Positions 54,380-62,705 are shown, numbered from the stretch's first letter. The stretch: 64,000 nt of DNA from ZC4RG20 sp963702105 (GCA_963702105.1 OY969712.1:4712001-4776000), one strand, 5' to 3'. Notes: generated by a model not told the origin, from the sequence alone. Numbers and translations: made by a program.

Positions 54380-55381
54380 TCACCTCGGCGCGGCCTTCAA
54401 CGCATTGACGAGCTCCGCCTTGTTGCTCACGCCGAGCTTCGCGTAGACGGCGCTCAGGTGATTGCGAACGGTGCTGGGAGCGATCCCGAGCCGCCGGGCG
54501 ACGTCTTTATGCGACATCCCGTCACCGAATGCGACGGCCACGTCCCACTCGCGCTCACTCAGGTCGTCGCAGGGAGCGATCTCCCGTAGGCTCACCAGAA
54601 ACAAATCGTTGACGGCGGTCGCCTTTGCGACGACCCGCGTTAGAACCGCACTCCTTCCGGTCGCGCGGATTGCGGCGACCATGTCTCGCGGCAGAATCGG
54701 ACCGTGCCACTGCGGCGACTCCGAAAGCAGCAGCGTGACGAAAGGTGCATTGGCGCCGTGAAGCATCCCTTCGCCGTCGACGATGGCGGCCGCCCGGCGG
54801 TTACGCTCCCGTTCCGGAAACGGGATCTCGGTGAGGTACTGGATGCGGCTGCGGTCGTACAAGGCGACCAGGTGCGGCACCAAGGCTTGGAACAGCCCCC
54901 GATCCCGCTCGGAGTACGGTCGGGCGGCGTCCGCGCGATAAAGACAGATGGCACTCGCGAGCTCGGTGATCGGACCGCGAGTCAGCGTCGCGAGCGTGTG
55001 TGCCATCCGGTAGCGCTCGACGTGTTCCTTCATCGCGTCGCCCCGCCGGTCCCATACGACGTCGGCCGCGGCGATGTTTATCGTGACGCCCGGCGAGCCG
55101 AGCGCACGAACGAAAGCCTGATCCCGATCCTTGACGCGCTCGTAGCTCGCGAGCATCTCCTGAGGCTGATTGAACAAGAAGGCGCTGACGATCGTCGGTA
55201 TGCCCGGAGGGCGATACGTACCGACTCCCCAAAGGGCCGAATCGAATGGAATTCGGCCTTGAACCAGACGAAGCGCCTCTCGCTGAAAGTCCGAAAACGG
55301 CAGGACATCACACGACGTGACGAGCTCGAGAATAACGTCGCTCAACTCCTGAAGCGATTGGGATGAGCTCAACCCTGGCAC
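54380..55381 (-). CDS. LuxR-family transcriptional regulator
   Basis: This 333-residue protein has a C-terminal LuxR helix-turn-helix (LSEREWDVAVAFGDGMSHKD; VARRLGIAPSTVRNHLSAVY), with the recognition helix at about 300-320. The N-terminal 240 residues resemble a GAF/PAS-like sensor (LWGVGTYRPPGIPTIVSAFL; ELASAICLYRADAARPYSER) rather than a receiver domain or autoinducer domain. The ligand is unknown. GTG 55381 is the likely start. It lies leftward, alone in the island; the neighbouring exported protein is divergent and may be its target. Confidence 0.9.
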   Translation of the reverse strand: MPGLSSSQSLQELSDVILELVTSCDVLPFSDFQREALRLVQGRIPFDSALWGVGTYRPPGIPTIVSAFLFNQPQEMLASYERVKDRDQAFVRALGSPGVTINIAAADVVWDRRGDAMKEHVERYRMAHTLATLTRGPITELASAICLYRADAARPYSERDRGLFQALVPHLVALYDRSRIQYLTEIPFPERERNRRAAAIVDGEGMLHGANAPFVTLLLSESPQWHGPILPRDMVAAIRATGRSAVLTRVVAKATAVNDLFLVSLREIAPCDDLSEREWDVAVAFGDGMSHKDVARRLGIAPSTVRNHLSAVYAKLGVSNKAELVNALKAAPR

Positions 55382-55654
55382 ACGCCCTCGCCGTTAGATC
55401 AATTGCACTATGGGCTGCACACCGCGAAATCCGCAAGCTTCGGACTCGCCGATCCGAGCGCGGCCGCCATCGTGCTCGGGAGAAGCGCGTCGTCATTGAG
55501 CCGGGCGCGTATCGTAAAGGCGGTCCGCGAACTCGAACTTGCGGATCAGAGAACGAAAATCGCCACGCGCACAGTTTGGTATACGGTCTCGCATTTGGGA
55601 AGACCCTCGACGGCGCCAGGGTTCGCTACGACAAGCAGACGATTCGGAGACACT

Positions 55655-56308
55655 ATGCGTACCATGCTCTATCTGCTGACCCTCGCCGCACCATTCGCCC
55701 TGGCACAAACGGCTACCACCAGCGCCGACGCCGCGGCCGGGGCGCAGCCCGGGGACGCTTCGCTCACCTGCGAGCAGATCCATGCGGAATTGACCAAGAT
55801 CGCCTCGGATCCGGCATTCCAGAGACTCATGGCGTCACAGCAAGCGAGTGCGGCCGGCGCCCGCTCCCAGCTCGCGCAGCACCCGGAATCGGCCCGCCAG
55901 ATCGATCCGAACGCGCTCGCCGACCTCAGCGGCGCCGCTGCAACCGGGGACCCGTCCGCCGTCCAAAAGGCGGCCCTCAACGCGTCCCAGGACAAGGACT
56001 CGACCAACACGGCCGCCAGCGGCGATCAGGCCCCGGCGCCTCCGAAGAAGAAGCGTCGCGGCCTGTTCAAGGGAATCGGCGCCGCAATCGGCACCGGCGC
56101 GGCGGGCGCATTCGGCGCCAATCGCGGGGCGGTCGCGGCTCAACAGGCGCAGATCGATGCGATGGGCAAGGCGGGCCATGCAGCGCAGGACGCAGAGCGG
56201 CCCGTCTTGGACGCACAGGCGGCACAGGCAGCGCAGCTCTCGCCGCAGCTGACCCGCGGCATGCATCTGACGCAGCTGGCCGAAGCGCGCGGCTGCGCCC
56301 GCCAGTAA
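55655..56308 (+). CDS. hypothetical exported protein
   Basis: ATG 55655 follows CGGAGA and opens a signal peptide (MRTMLYLLTLAAPFALAQ). The 217-residue product is Ala/Gln-rich, with one Cys (SLTCEQIHAELTKIASDPAF), a basic KKKRRGLFKG segment, and a short Gly/Ala stretch that could sit in a membrane (IGAAIGTGAAGAFGANRG). No family is recognised. It probably belongs to the periplasm or outer-membrane surface. It is divergent from the LuxR-type gene, 270 bp apart. Confidence 0.7.
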   Translation: MRTMLYLLTLAAPFALAQTATTSADAAAGAQPGDASLTCEQIHAELTKIASDPAFQRLMASQQASAAGARSQLAQHPESARQIDPNALADLSGAAATGDPSAVQKAALNASQDKDSTNTAASGDQAPAPPKKKRRGLFKGIGAAIGTGAAGAFGANRGAVAAQQAQIDAMGKAGHAAQDAERPVLDAQAAQAAQLSPQLTRGMHLTQLAEARGCARQ

Positions 56309-56347
56309 GGCCGGCCGCCAGAAAAGAGAACGCTCGCTGCGCTCGCT

Positions 56348-56965
56348 ATGACGCTGTGGTCACTTCCCCCGCGTTTCCAAGGCCTTCGTCACTTCGGCAA
56401 GTATTCGATTCGCGATGGTCTTGCGCGTCTTAGTGCCGCTCAGCTGGTGCTGGAGCGACTCGAGCGAACGCGATCTCAAAACCGCTTCCAGCGCACGGAC
56501 CTCGGCGGTTGCAGAGTGCTCGACGCGCTGCGGCTGGAAACGCCGCTGCGCGTACAGCCCGTGTCGCCCGACGAGGTCGCCGCTTCCGACAATGTCATCG
56601 TTCGGCTCGCCGATCAGATCATCGCGGAGGCGTATCGAGAGCGCGCCTCGGACATTCACATCGAGCCGAGCAACGACCACGGCAAGACGCTCGTGCGCTT
56701 CCGCATCGACGGCCGAATGGTCCAGAAACGCGGCATTCCCTGGGTTTGTCGCGACGCGCTGGTCTCGCGCTACAAGGTCATGGCGAACCTCAACCTGGCC
56801 GAGCATCGGATCCCACAGGACGGCAAGATCCTGTTCCGCAAGGTGGGCGGAGCGCCCATCGATCTGCGCGTGGCCGTGCTGCCGACGGCTGGCGGCACGG
56901 AGGACGTCGTGCTGCGCCTGCTCGACTCGTCGAGCGCCGCCGCGATCCTCGCTACGAGCGTTTGA
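56348..56965 (+). pseudogene. fragment of a GspE/PilB-type secretion ATPase
   Basis: From about codon 65 the frame reads VSPDEVAASDNVIVRLADQI, then ASDIHIEPSNDHGKTLVRFR and IDGRM, the N2 domain of type II secretion/type IV pilus ATPases. Then HRIPQDGKILFRKVGGAPID and LRVAVLPTAGGTEDVVLRLL follow, just before where the Walker A motif should come. The frame then ends; no nucleotide-binding site is present, so it cannot work as an ATPase. The first 60 codons do not fit the family, and the minus-strand reading of about 56360-56510 (ending TRKTIANRILAEVTKALETR) looks more protein-like, so a second gene remnant may overlap there. Confidence 0.75.
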
Positions 56966-57016
56966 AGCTCGGCCGGGGTCGCTGGTTCGACCGGGCGAAA
57001 GCGCGGTGGCAAGAAG

Positions 57017-57370
57017 GTGGCGCAGCATGTCGTCGAGGCACGTCGTGGCCAGCATAGTGAGTACGTGTTCGCCTTTCGCGGCAAACCGGTGATTCGGATG
57101 CTGAACTCGGCGTGGGTGAAGGCGCGAAGGAGAGCCGGCTTGCCGATGGTTCGCGTGCACGATCTCAAGCACACTTTCGGTCGTCGCCTGCGGGCGGCCG
57201 GGGTGAGCTTCGAGGACCGACAGGACCTGCTCGGGCATCGGTCCGGGCGCATCACTACGCACTATTCGGCTGCCGAGCTCGCAAGGCTCATCGATGCAGC
57301 GAACAGCGTGTGTGAGCGGAAGGACGAACGGCCCGAACTCGTAATCCTGCGGCGGCTGAGCGTGTCATGA
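57017..57370 (+). pseudogene. C-terminal fragment of a tyrosine recombinase/integrase
   Basis: The 117 codons contain the end of a phage-type integrase: VHDLKHTFGRRLRAAGVSFE (HxxR position has Lys), DLLGHRSGRITTHYSAAELA with the nucleophile Tyr, and a C-terminal helix. The N-terminal arm-binding and core domains and the first catalytic Arg are missing. It abuts the right tRNA-derived repeat at a distance of about 70 bp, the usual position of an integrase gene, so it is probably the original integrase of the left island. Confidence 0.85.
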
Positions 57371-57376
57371 ACGCCT

Positions 57377-57393
57377 CACGCAAAATTCACGCA
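57377..57393 (+). repeat. 17-bp direct repeat inside the right end of the island
   Basis: CACGCAAAATTCACGCA, the same as 50245-50261. It lies 46 bp before the right tRNA-derived repeat and immediately after the integrase fragment. Confidence 0.6.
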
Positions 57394-57438
57394 AGACAAC
57401 TTAGGTAAGTAAACGAAAGTGGCGCAAGCCATTGTTTG

Positions 57439-57485
57439 GATGGTGGCCAGGGGCGGAATCGAACCACCGACACGCGGATTTTCAG
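57439..57485 (-). repeat. tRNA-Phe(GAA) 3' fragment, central attachment-type direct repeat
   Basis: This is identical over 47 bases to 50102-50148. The 5' half of a tRNA is missing here too. An intact integrase gene starts 138 bp to the right and an integrase fragment ends 69 bp to the left, so this is the junction of two elements integrated in tandem. Confidence 0.9.
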
Positions 57486-57512
57486 CTCGCCGCCGAGGGC
57501 CATATCGCTCCG

Positions 57513-57532
57513 TAAGCCCTTGTATTTAAGGG
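57513..57532. terminator. small hairpin before the integrase gene
   Basis: AGCCCTT and AAGGGCT pair around a six-base loop, about 90 bp before the integrase start. It may end transcription coming from the left island. Confidence 0.4.
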
Positions 57533-57622
57533 CTCCCGAGGGGGCCCGGTCAAGACATTATTAGCCTTTCTAAACGGTGCCGAACGCTGTGCCGCGCGGC
57601 GCCACCGAGAGAGGAGAGGCTG

Positions 57623-58837
57623 ATGACGAGACTGACCGAGACGGCGGCCGAGGCGCTCGCGCCCGGCGCCATACTGAGGGACCACCGCTTCAAGGGCCTC
57701 ATGGCCATCGGCCGCAGCGGCCCGACCGCCTGGGCCTACCAGACCGACCTCCGCCGCAACGGGCGCTTCGTGCGCACCGTGCGCGTGACGCTCGGCAGGC
57801 AGGGCGCGATGACGCTCAAGGAGGCGCGCGCCGCGGCGGCCAAGGTGCAGGAGCGGATCAGGGCGGGCGTCGACCCGAACTCCGAGGCGAAGAGCGCCAA
57901 GGAGCTCACCATGCTCGACGTGCTCGAGGACCACATCAAGGAGCGCTCGGAGAGCGAGCGGCCGCTCGCGGAGCGGACGGCGTCGGACTACCGCCGCCAC
58001 TGGACGAGCAAGTCCATCAACACGCTCTACCCGATGCGCAACATGCACCCGCGCGACATCACGCGCGACGACGTGCGCATCCTCAAGGCGAGGCTCATGA
58101 GGCGGGGCAGGACGATGTGCGGCGGCGCGCTGCGGGTGCTGAGGCTCACGCTCGCGCACGCCGCGCGCATGGACGAGGGGGTCAAGGAGAACCCCTGCCG
58201 GTTCGTCGTGATCCCCTCTACGCCGAAGCGCCACGTCGGCGCCGTGGACCTGGAGAGGTTCGCCGAGGCGGCCGCGGCGCTGCCGCCGATGTGGCGCGCG
58301 CTGTGGACGACGTGCCTGCTCACGGGCGCGCGGCGGGCCTCGCTCCTGGCCATGCGCAGGGCCGACGTCTCCGTGGCCTCCAGGACGATCAGGCTGACCC
58401 ACGTGAAGACCATGCCGCAGGGCGCGACGCTGCCGATCGGCCCGAGGCTCGCCGGGCTGCTCAGGGAGTACCTCGACGAGCCGTCGGCGTCTGAGTGGCT
58501 CTGGCCGGGCCGCGGCGACGGGCCGATCGCGAACCTGAGGCTCCGCGGGTGGCCGTACGGCTCGCACGAGCTGCGGCACAACTACACGACGCTCGCCACG
58601 CGCGCGGCGGTGCCGTTCATGGAGCAGCGGCTGCTGATGACGCACGCCGTGCCGGGGATCGGGCAGGTCTACACGCACCCGGAGGCGCTCGTCGAGCATC
58701 TCAGGCAATATGCCGAGGCGATCGAGGACCTGGTCGCCGACGGGGCGCCGACGCTTTTTGGGGAGCATGCAGGAAGAATATCTGGAATTGGCGGCGAAGC
58801 GCGCCACCACGAGATGGCCACCTTACCTCCAGCCTGA
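57623..58837 (+). CDS. site-specific tyrosine recombinase (integrase)
   Basis: This 404-residue integrase follows GAGAGGAGAGG. Residues about 20-95 are the DUF4102-type arm-binding domain (HRFKGLMAIGRSGPTAWAYQ; TLKEARAAAAKVQERIRAGV), about 95-190 the core-binding domain, and 205-370 the catalytic domain: Arg in TGARRASLLAMR (237-238), HxxR in SHELRHNY (315-318), His341, nucleophile Tyr350 in GQVYTHPE. All catalytic residues are present, so it should be active. It stands 138 bp from the central tRNA-Phe-derived repeat, which is therefore its likely attachment core. Its 3' end overlaps the next, frameshifted gene by 71 bp. Confidence 0.95.
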   Translation: MTRLTETAAEALAPGAILRDHRFKGLMAIGRSGPTAWAYQTDLRRNGRFVRTVRVTLGRQGAMTLKEARAAAAKVQERIRAGVDPNSEAKSAKELTMLDVLEDHIKERSESERPLAERTASDYRRHWTSKSINTLYPMRNMHPRDITRDDVRILKARLMRRGRTMCGGALRVLRLTLAHAARMDEGVKENPCRFVVIPSTPKRHVGAVDLERFAEAAAALPPMWRALWTTCLLTGARRASLLAMRRADVSVASRTIRLTHVKTMPQGATLPIGPRLAGLLREYLDEPSASEWLWPGRGDGPIANLRLRGWPYGSHELRHNYTTLATRAAVPFMEQRLLMTHAVPGIGQVYTHPEALVEHLRQYAEAIEDLVADGAPTLFGEHAGRISGIGGEARHHEMATLPPA

Positions 58838-59343
58838 GGACTTCGGCTACGACTTCCGGGGCTGGGTCAGCCCGTACACGAAGGGGGCGCACGCCACGGG
58901 CGGCGTCGCCCTCGTCCTGCAGGACTGGCTGAGCGTTGACGGGCTCACGGGCGCGTCCGACCCAGAGGTACAGAGACTCGGGCGCGTCGCCGGCCTCAAA
59001 ACGAACAAATACCTCGAGGAATTGCTGCGCCGCGTCCTGGGCTTGCGCATCGACGACGTTCTACGTGACCAACGCGTTCCCCTTCATCAAGCCAGGAGGG
59101 ATGTCGAGTCGCGTCCCGATGAAGGACCTCGTAGAAGCGACGAGGACGTTCGCGGCCGTCGAGTTGCGGCTTGCCCGACCTTCGACCGTTCTCGCCTTGG
59201 GGTCCATGACCCACAAGGCCCTCGCCCGGATCGGCGTACGCGCTATTCCGCTGCCGCACCCCGCAGCGCGGGGCATGGGTCTCGACTCACAAGAGCGGCG
59301 GTGGCGCGTCGCATTGCGCGATCCGGTCGTCGAAGGATACTGA
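58767..59343 (+). pseudogene. uracil-DNA-glycosylase-like gene with one frameshift
   Basis: From ATG 58767 one frame gives QPEDFGYDFRGWVSPYTKGA, GGVALVLQDWLSVDGLTGAS and LLRRVLGLRIDD. Near 59053 the homology moves to another frame, which reads FYVTNAFPFIKPGGMSSRVP, then KDLVEATRTFAAVELRLARP and TVLALGSMTHKALARIG to the stop. Joined, these give about 190 residues resembling family-4/5-like uracil-DNA glycosylases (the substrate loop TNAFPFIKPGG is the clearest part). A single-base error or mutation in GACGACGTTCTACG explains the break. Uracil removal in a phage or island gene could serve repair or defence. Programmed shifting is not indicated. Confidence 0.7.
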
Positions 59344-59453
59344 ATGTCCGCTTGTACGCCGAAGCGAGACGTTCCAGTGATATAGTTCGCCCGCTTTCGC
59401 AACTCAAAGCAGCCATCCAGTATGTGCCCCTTGAAGATCGGGTGGAGGCGACC

Positions 59454-59960
59454 GTGAAAGAAGGCGATCTGGATAGATTGTTCGCCGAAAAAATGCGTGA
59501 CTCAGGTGATTTCTCATGCTGGGTCCTTTCCAAGACGTGCTTTGCGCGGCTCGCTTCATCGTCGCGCCTGCTGGTGGAGGAGCAAATTGCAGCACGTCCC
59601 AACGTCGCTCCGGAGAACTGGTATCGGCATTGGTGGTGCCGTGTCCCAGATGGGAGCGAGTCCGAAACCGATATCTTTGCGGTATTCGAGTCTGTCGAGC
59701 CTCGACTTAGGTTTGCACTCCATATCGAAAACAAACCGCCCGGCGGTCACTTTACGCCAAACCAGCAGCTAAACTATCGCGTTCGCGGCCAGTATATGGC
59801 TAAGAAGGATCGTTACTTGGACTATGCTGATTTCGCGACGATCCTCATCGCGCCGCAAGTGACCTGGGATACGGATGCCAGGGCTCGAAGCAGTTTCGAC
59901 CTGTTTATCGCCTACGAGTCGATATCAGAGTGGGTTGAGGAGTTCAGTGACGTTCTGTAG
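59454..59960 (+). CDS. putative PD-(D/E)XK-type nuclease-like protein
   Basis: GTG 59454, five bases after GGAGG, opens 168 residues. SESETDIFAVFESVEPRLRF followed by ALHIENKPPGG has the spacing D-x(18)-E-x-K (Asp73, Glu92, Lys94) on two predicted strands, the active-site pattern of PD-(D/E)XK nucleases, with a Glu-rich helix (RLLVEEQIAAR) before it. Conserved-looking segments continue (NYRVRGQYMAKKDRYLDYAD; FATILIAPQ). The family is not named; many such small proteins occur in phage and defence islands. It follows the UDG-like gene by 110 bp. Confidence in the nuclease call is moderate. Confidence 0.6.
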   Translation: MKEGDLDRLFAEKMRDSGDFSCWVLSKTCFARLASSSRLLVEEQIAARPNVAPENWYRHWWCRVPDGSESETDIFAVFESVEPRLRFALHIENKPPGGHFTPNQQLNYRVRGQYMAKKDRYLDYADFATILIAPQVTWDTDARARSSFDLFIAYESISEWVEEFSDVL

Positions 59961-60058
59961 TTGATCTGAGAGACGATCCATGGCCGGCGGTGCCAAGGTC
60001 CGCTACCGCTCCGAATGCCGACATCGCATCATTGCCGGCAAGTTCGACTCGGTCGCGG

Positions 60059-60784
60059 CTAGTCCGCCGAGACGTGTTCGCCTCCTGAGACCGAGCCCTC
60101 GCGGTCCACGCGCACGACGCGCAGGCCGCCGCGGATGCGATCGGCGCCGCTGAGCCTGCCCACGTTCCGGACGCGCCTCGCCTCCTGCGCCGCGACGGCC
60201 GGGAGCTCGGCTGCGTCGCGCAGCACGGCCGCGACCTGCTCGGCGTCGGGGAACTCGACCCCTGAGACGATCGAGGCGTTGGTCATGCGGCGCTCGGCGG
60301 CCGGCACCTGCGAGTTCCGGCTGAGCACGGCGGCGAGGCCGCCGAGGTCGCGCGTCGAGCGGAAGGCGTCGGCGAGCGTCTCGACCTCGGCCGGCCCCGC
60401 GTTCGCGAGCATCGCCGCGACCTCGGCGCGGCGCGCCGCCATCGCCGGGTGCATCGCCGTCATCACGTTGAGGCGCTTGATCGGGTTCTCGTAGAGCTCG
60501 CGCGCGGCCTCGATGTCGGCGGCGAGCGCGGCCACCTCGCGCAGCGCGCCCCTCGTGTCCTCGTCGAACGACGAGACGATCCCCGCGTTGGTCGCCGAGA
60601 CCTCGCGGGCCACGTACTGGCGCCGGTCCCTCGGCGGCAGCGCCGAGTAGCGCCGCTCGGCCTCGTCCCTCGCGCGCTCGAGCTCCTCGCGCGCCCGCGC
60701 CGCGCGCCTCGTGATCTCCTCGGTCCTGCCCCGCAGCTTGACGTTGATCTCGGTGAGCTGCGCCACCGTCAGGTACTTCGCCAT
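60059..60784 (-). CDS. hypothetical coiled-coil protein, phage-like
   Basis: ATG 60784 follows GAGGAGG. The 241-residue protein starts MAKYLTVAQLTEINVKLRGR and continues with long charged helices (TRRAARAREELERARDEAER; REVAALAADIEAARELYENP). The C-terminal third is less helical (GLRVVRVDREGSVSGGEHVS). No family is recognised; scaffold or tape-like helical proteins of phages look similar. It is the last of a leftward series that also holds two small proteins and a helix-turn-helix protein. Confidence 0.7.
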   Translation of the reverse strand: MAKYLTVAQLTEINVKLRGRTEEITRRAARAREELERARDEAERRYSALPPRDRRQYVAREVSATNAGIVSSFDEDTRGALREVAALAADIEAARELYENPIKRLNVMTAMHPAMAARRAEVAAMLANAGPAEVETLADAFRSTRDLGGLAAVLSRNSQVPAAERRMTNASIVSGVEFPDAEQVAAVLRDAAELPAVAAQEARRVRNVGRLSGADRIRGGLRVVRVDREGSVSGGEHVSAD

Positions 60785-60884
60785 CGCAATCCTCCTCGGT
60801 CCTTCCAGCCGAAAGCGAGGCCGCGCCGTCCGCGGCCGCCCGCGGTCCATTTGGCCGCGGTCGCGACCGAAGGCGAACCCTCGA

Positions 60885-61388
60885 TCAGGCGCGGGCCGTC
60901 CGGCCGACGTTGGCTACACGGCGCGGGCGGCGCCGCTTGGCCCCGGCGTCGACGACGCGCTCGTCGGCCGGCCCGATCTGGCCCGTCGCGGGGGCGGCCT
61001 CCGGGACCACCGCCTGCACGGCCACGTGGGCCGTGGCCTTGAAGCGGTCATACGCGGACCCGAGCGGCGGGGGCTCGCGGTGCGGCCTCTGGTGGCTGTC
61101 GACCATCACGAGCCACTCGTCCTCGCCGAGGGCCATGGTCAGGAAGCCGAGCCCCGTCTGCGCGACGCGCGCCCGGACGAACGCCTCAGCCGCGTCGGCC
61201 TCGGCCTCGACGCGCTCGTCGGTCAGCGCGTCGCCGGGGGGCAGCGGGCCGAGCCCGACGAGAGCGCGGCCGTGCTCGAGCACCTGCAGCACGAGCCGCC
61301 CGACGCACGCCTCGTAGAACTCCAGGGACCGCTCGGGGCCCGGCGCTGTTCCCTCGGCGGCGTCGGCCCTAGTCCTGCCGCGGGGCAT
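60885..61388 (-). CDS. hypothetical protein
   Basis: The 167-residue product starts MPRGRTRADAAEGTAPGPER at ATG 61388 and overlaps the end of the upstream gene by 20 bp, suggesting coupled translation. A central part (FVRARVAQTGLGFLTMALGE; DEWLVMVDSHQR) looks folded, and the C-terminus is basic (AKRRRPRRVANVGRT). No family is recognised. Position in the series suggests a phage packaging or structural accessory. Confidence 0.65.
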   Translation of the reverse strand: MPRGRTRADAAEGTAPGPERSLEFYEACVGRLVLQVLEHGRALVGLGPLPPGDALTDERVEAEADAAEAFVRARVAQTGLGFLTMALGEDEWLVMVDSHQRPHREPPPLGSAYDRFKATAHVAVQAVVPEAAPATGQIGPADERVVDAGAKRRRPRRVANVGRTARA

Positions 61389-62007
61389 GCTCGATCGTCC
61401 GGGGCGGCGCGTCGGTGGAGTCGGGCTCGCGCGTCGCCTTCGCGACGAGCTCCAGCAGCGTTCGGCGCTCGCGTCGGTCGAGGCGCATGTACTGCCGCGG
61501 CGTCAGGTTCACGGCGTGGAGGCCGACCTGCCCGCTGACCTCCACGTCGTGGGTGAAGTGGTTGAGCTCGCGCGCGTGGTGGAGGTTCAGCAGCGCGAGG
61601 ATGATCCTCTCGCTGCGCTGCTTCGGCACGGCGACGACGCCGCCGTCCTTCGTGACGACGTAGGCCTTGCCGACGCCGTGCGCCTCCTCGTAGGCGAGCG
61701 ACATCGTCGCCTCGCGGCCGGCCGCGATGGCCTCGTCGTACTCGGTTCGGAACCCGGGGTCGCGCGCACGCCTGTCGGCGATCGTGTTCGGGTGGATGCC
61801 GAGGATGCGCGCCGCGAGCAGCGGCGACGGCACCTGCGCCAGGAACGAGAGCGCCCACCGCTGGTGGCGCCGCGTGAACTTGACGCGGCCGCGGCTCGGG
61901 GGCGGCGGCGGGCCGACGCTCCCGAGCACGCGGTAGAGGTTCTCGTCGCCGGCGAGCTCGGCCGGGACGGCGTAGCCCTCTGCCTCAGCGCCCGCCGCGG
62001 AGTCCAC
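61369..62007 (-). CDS. helix-turn-helix protein, terminase-small-subunit-like
   Basis: GTG 62007 gives about 212 residues. A HTH of the kind found in phage terminase small subunits occupies about 52-100 (TRRHQRWALSFLAQVPSPLL; AARILGIHPNTIADRRARDP; GFRTEYDEAIAAG). The rest is helical and ends TDAPPRTIEHAPRQD. The longer open frame upstream (to 62277) overlaps a small gene and is not protein-like. If it is a terminase subunit it would recognise the packaging site. A large subunit gene is not in the window, so a DNA-binding regulator is an alternative. Confidence 0.6.
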   Translation of the reverse strand: MDSAAGAEAEGYAVPAELAGDENLYRVLGSVGPPPPPSRGRVKFTRRHQRWALSFLAQVPSPLLAARILGIHPNTIADRRARDPGFRTEYDEAIAAGREATMSLAYEEAHGVGKAYVVTKDGGVVAVPKQRSERIILALLNLHHARELNHFTHDVEVSGQVGLHAVNLTPRQYMRLDRRERRTLLELVAKATREPDSTDAPPRTIEHAPRQD

Positions 62008-62155
62008 TTCTGACGGCCCTGTTGAGCGCCGAGCCGACGCCGTTCGCCGTGAGCCGCGCGACGCGCGCCTGGACTTCGTTTCGCGCCGCGTCGCCGCTCC
62101 TGATCGCCCTGGCCACGTTGGGCACGGAGCCCTTCGCGCTGCTCTTGACGGCCAT
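61985..62155 (-). CDS. small basic hypothetical protein (56 residues)
   Basis: ATG 62155 follows GGAGGGG and opens a compact helical frame: MAVKSSAKGSVPNVARAIRS, GDAARNEVQARVARLTANGV, then GSALNRAVRSGLRGGR and stop at 61985. Alternating charged and hydrophobic residues, a good ribosome site and phage-like overlap (23 bp) with the next start make it likely real. No family is recognised; size and charge suggest nucleic-acid binding. Confidence 0.6.
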   Translation of the reverse strand: MAVKSSAKGSVPNVARAIRSGDAARNEVQARVARLTANGVGSALNRAVRSGLRGGR

Positions 62156-62254
62156 TCCGACCCCTCCGTGCCTGCTCGCGTCCGTATCGCTCGATTGTGT
62201 CGCGCGGCGGGGCGCCGATAACCCCTCGAGATCCGGAGCCCAGGGAAGGAGCGA

Positions 62255-62273
62255 GGGCGGCCGTGGGCCGCCC
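62255..62273 (-). terminator. hairpin after the leftward gene at 62286
   Basis: GGGCGGCC and GGCCGCCC form a perfect 8-bp stem with a three-base loop, just beyond the stop codon. No T-run follows. Confidence 0.5.
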
Positions 62274-62285
62274 CCATCCCTCAGG

Positions 62286-62681
62286 TCACTCCCTCGCCTT
62301 CATGAGGTCCCTGCCGAGCCAATCGGTGAAGATCCGGAGCTCGATCTTCTCCCCCTCGGTGACCTCAGTCAGGTTGTAGTAGTAGCCAATGATGTCGCTC
62401 CTGAGGCGCTCCCTGTACCTCAGGTAGTCGGCGGCCTGCTCGATGCTCACGGTCGGCTCGCGGCGGAGGCGCTGGTATGCGATGAGGCGCTTGAGGGTCA
62501 TGATCGTCGGATCGAAGAGGTCGAGATCGAGATCGATCCCCTCGCTTTCGAGCTTCTCGTCGAGTTCCTGTGACACCTCCCGGAAGGAGTCGAACTGGTT
62601 GAGTTCATCCTGGGTCTTGTCGTAGACCATCCCCAATACCGGGTGCAGGATTCCTTCTTTCTTCTCTGCTGACTTTGCCAC
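62286..62681 (-). CDS. hypothetical phage-like protein
   Basis: GTG 62681 follows AGAGGA. The 131-residue acidic protein begins AKSAEKKEGILHPVLGMVYD and contains ELDEKLESEGIDLDLDLFDP and IMTLKRLIAYQRLRREPTVS. It ends EGEKIELRIFTDWLGRDLMK. The sequence is well balanced and certainly coding, but no family is recognised. It lies 68 bp downstream of a second unknown gene with a perfect hairpin between them. Its lower G+C than the integrase shows the two parts of the element have different histories. Confidence 0.75.
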   Translation of the reverse strand: MAKSAEKKEGILHPVLGMVYDKTQDELNQFDSFREVSQELDEKLESEGIDLDLDLFDPTIMTLKRLIAYQRLRREPTVSIEQAADYLRYRERLRSDIIGYYYNLTEVTEGEKIELRIFTDWLGRDLMKARE

Positions 62682-62705
62682 TGTCTGGTCCTCTTGATGA
62701 AGGCC

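Larger units (their letters stand above)
50102..57485. mobile_element. decayed integrative element between tRNA-Phe-derived repeats
   Basis: The 47-bp repeats bound 7.3 kb that carry a HigBA pair, an ADOP-type permease, a LuxR regulator, a small exported protein, and fragments of GspE and of a tyrosine recombinase beside the right repeat. The recombinase fragment next to the repeat supports integration by site-specific recombination. With no intact integrase it is no longer self-mobile. A second element starts at the right repeat. Confidence 0.75.

Noticed and set aside
54123..54446. A 107-codon rightward frame between the small gene and the LuxR regulator gene
   Set aside because: It has no family features, overlaps the end of the LuxR gene and has shadow-like composition.
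57482..58810. A 442-codon antisense frame over the integrase gene
   Set aside because: It is highly Arg/His/Pro-rich and lies opposite an integrase with a complete catalytic site.
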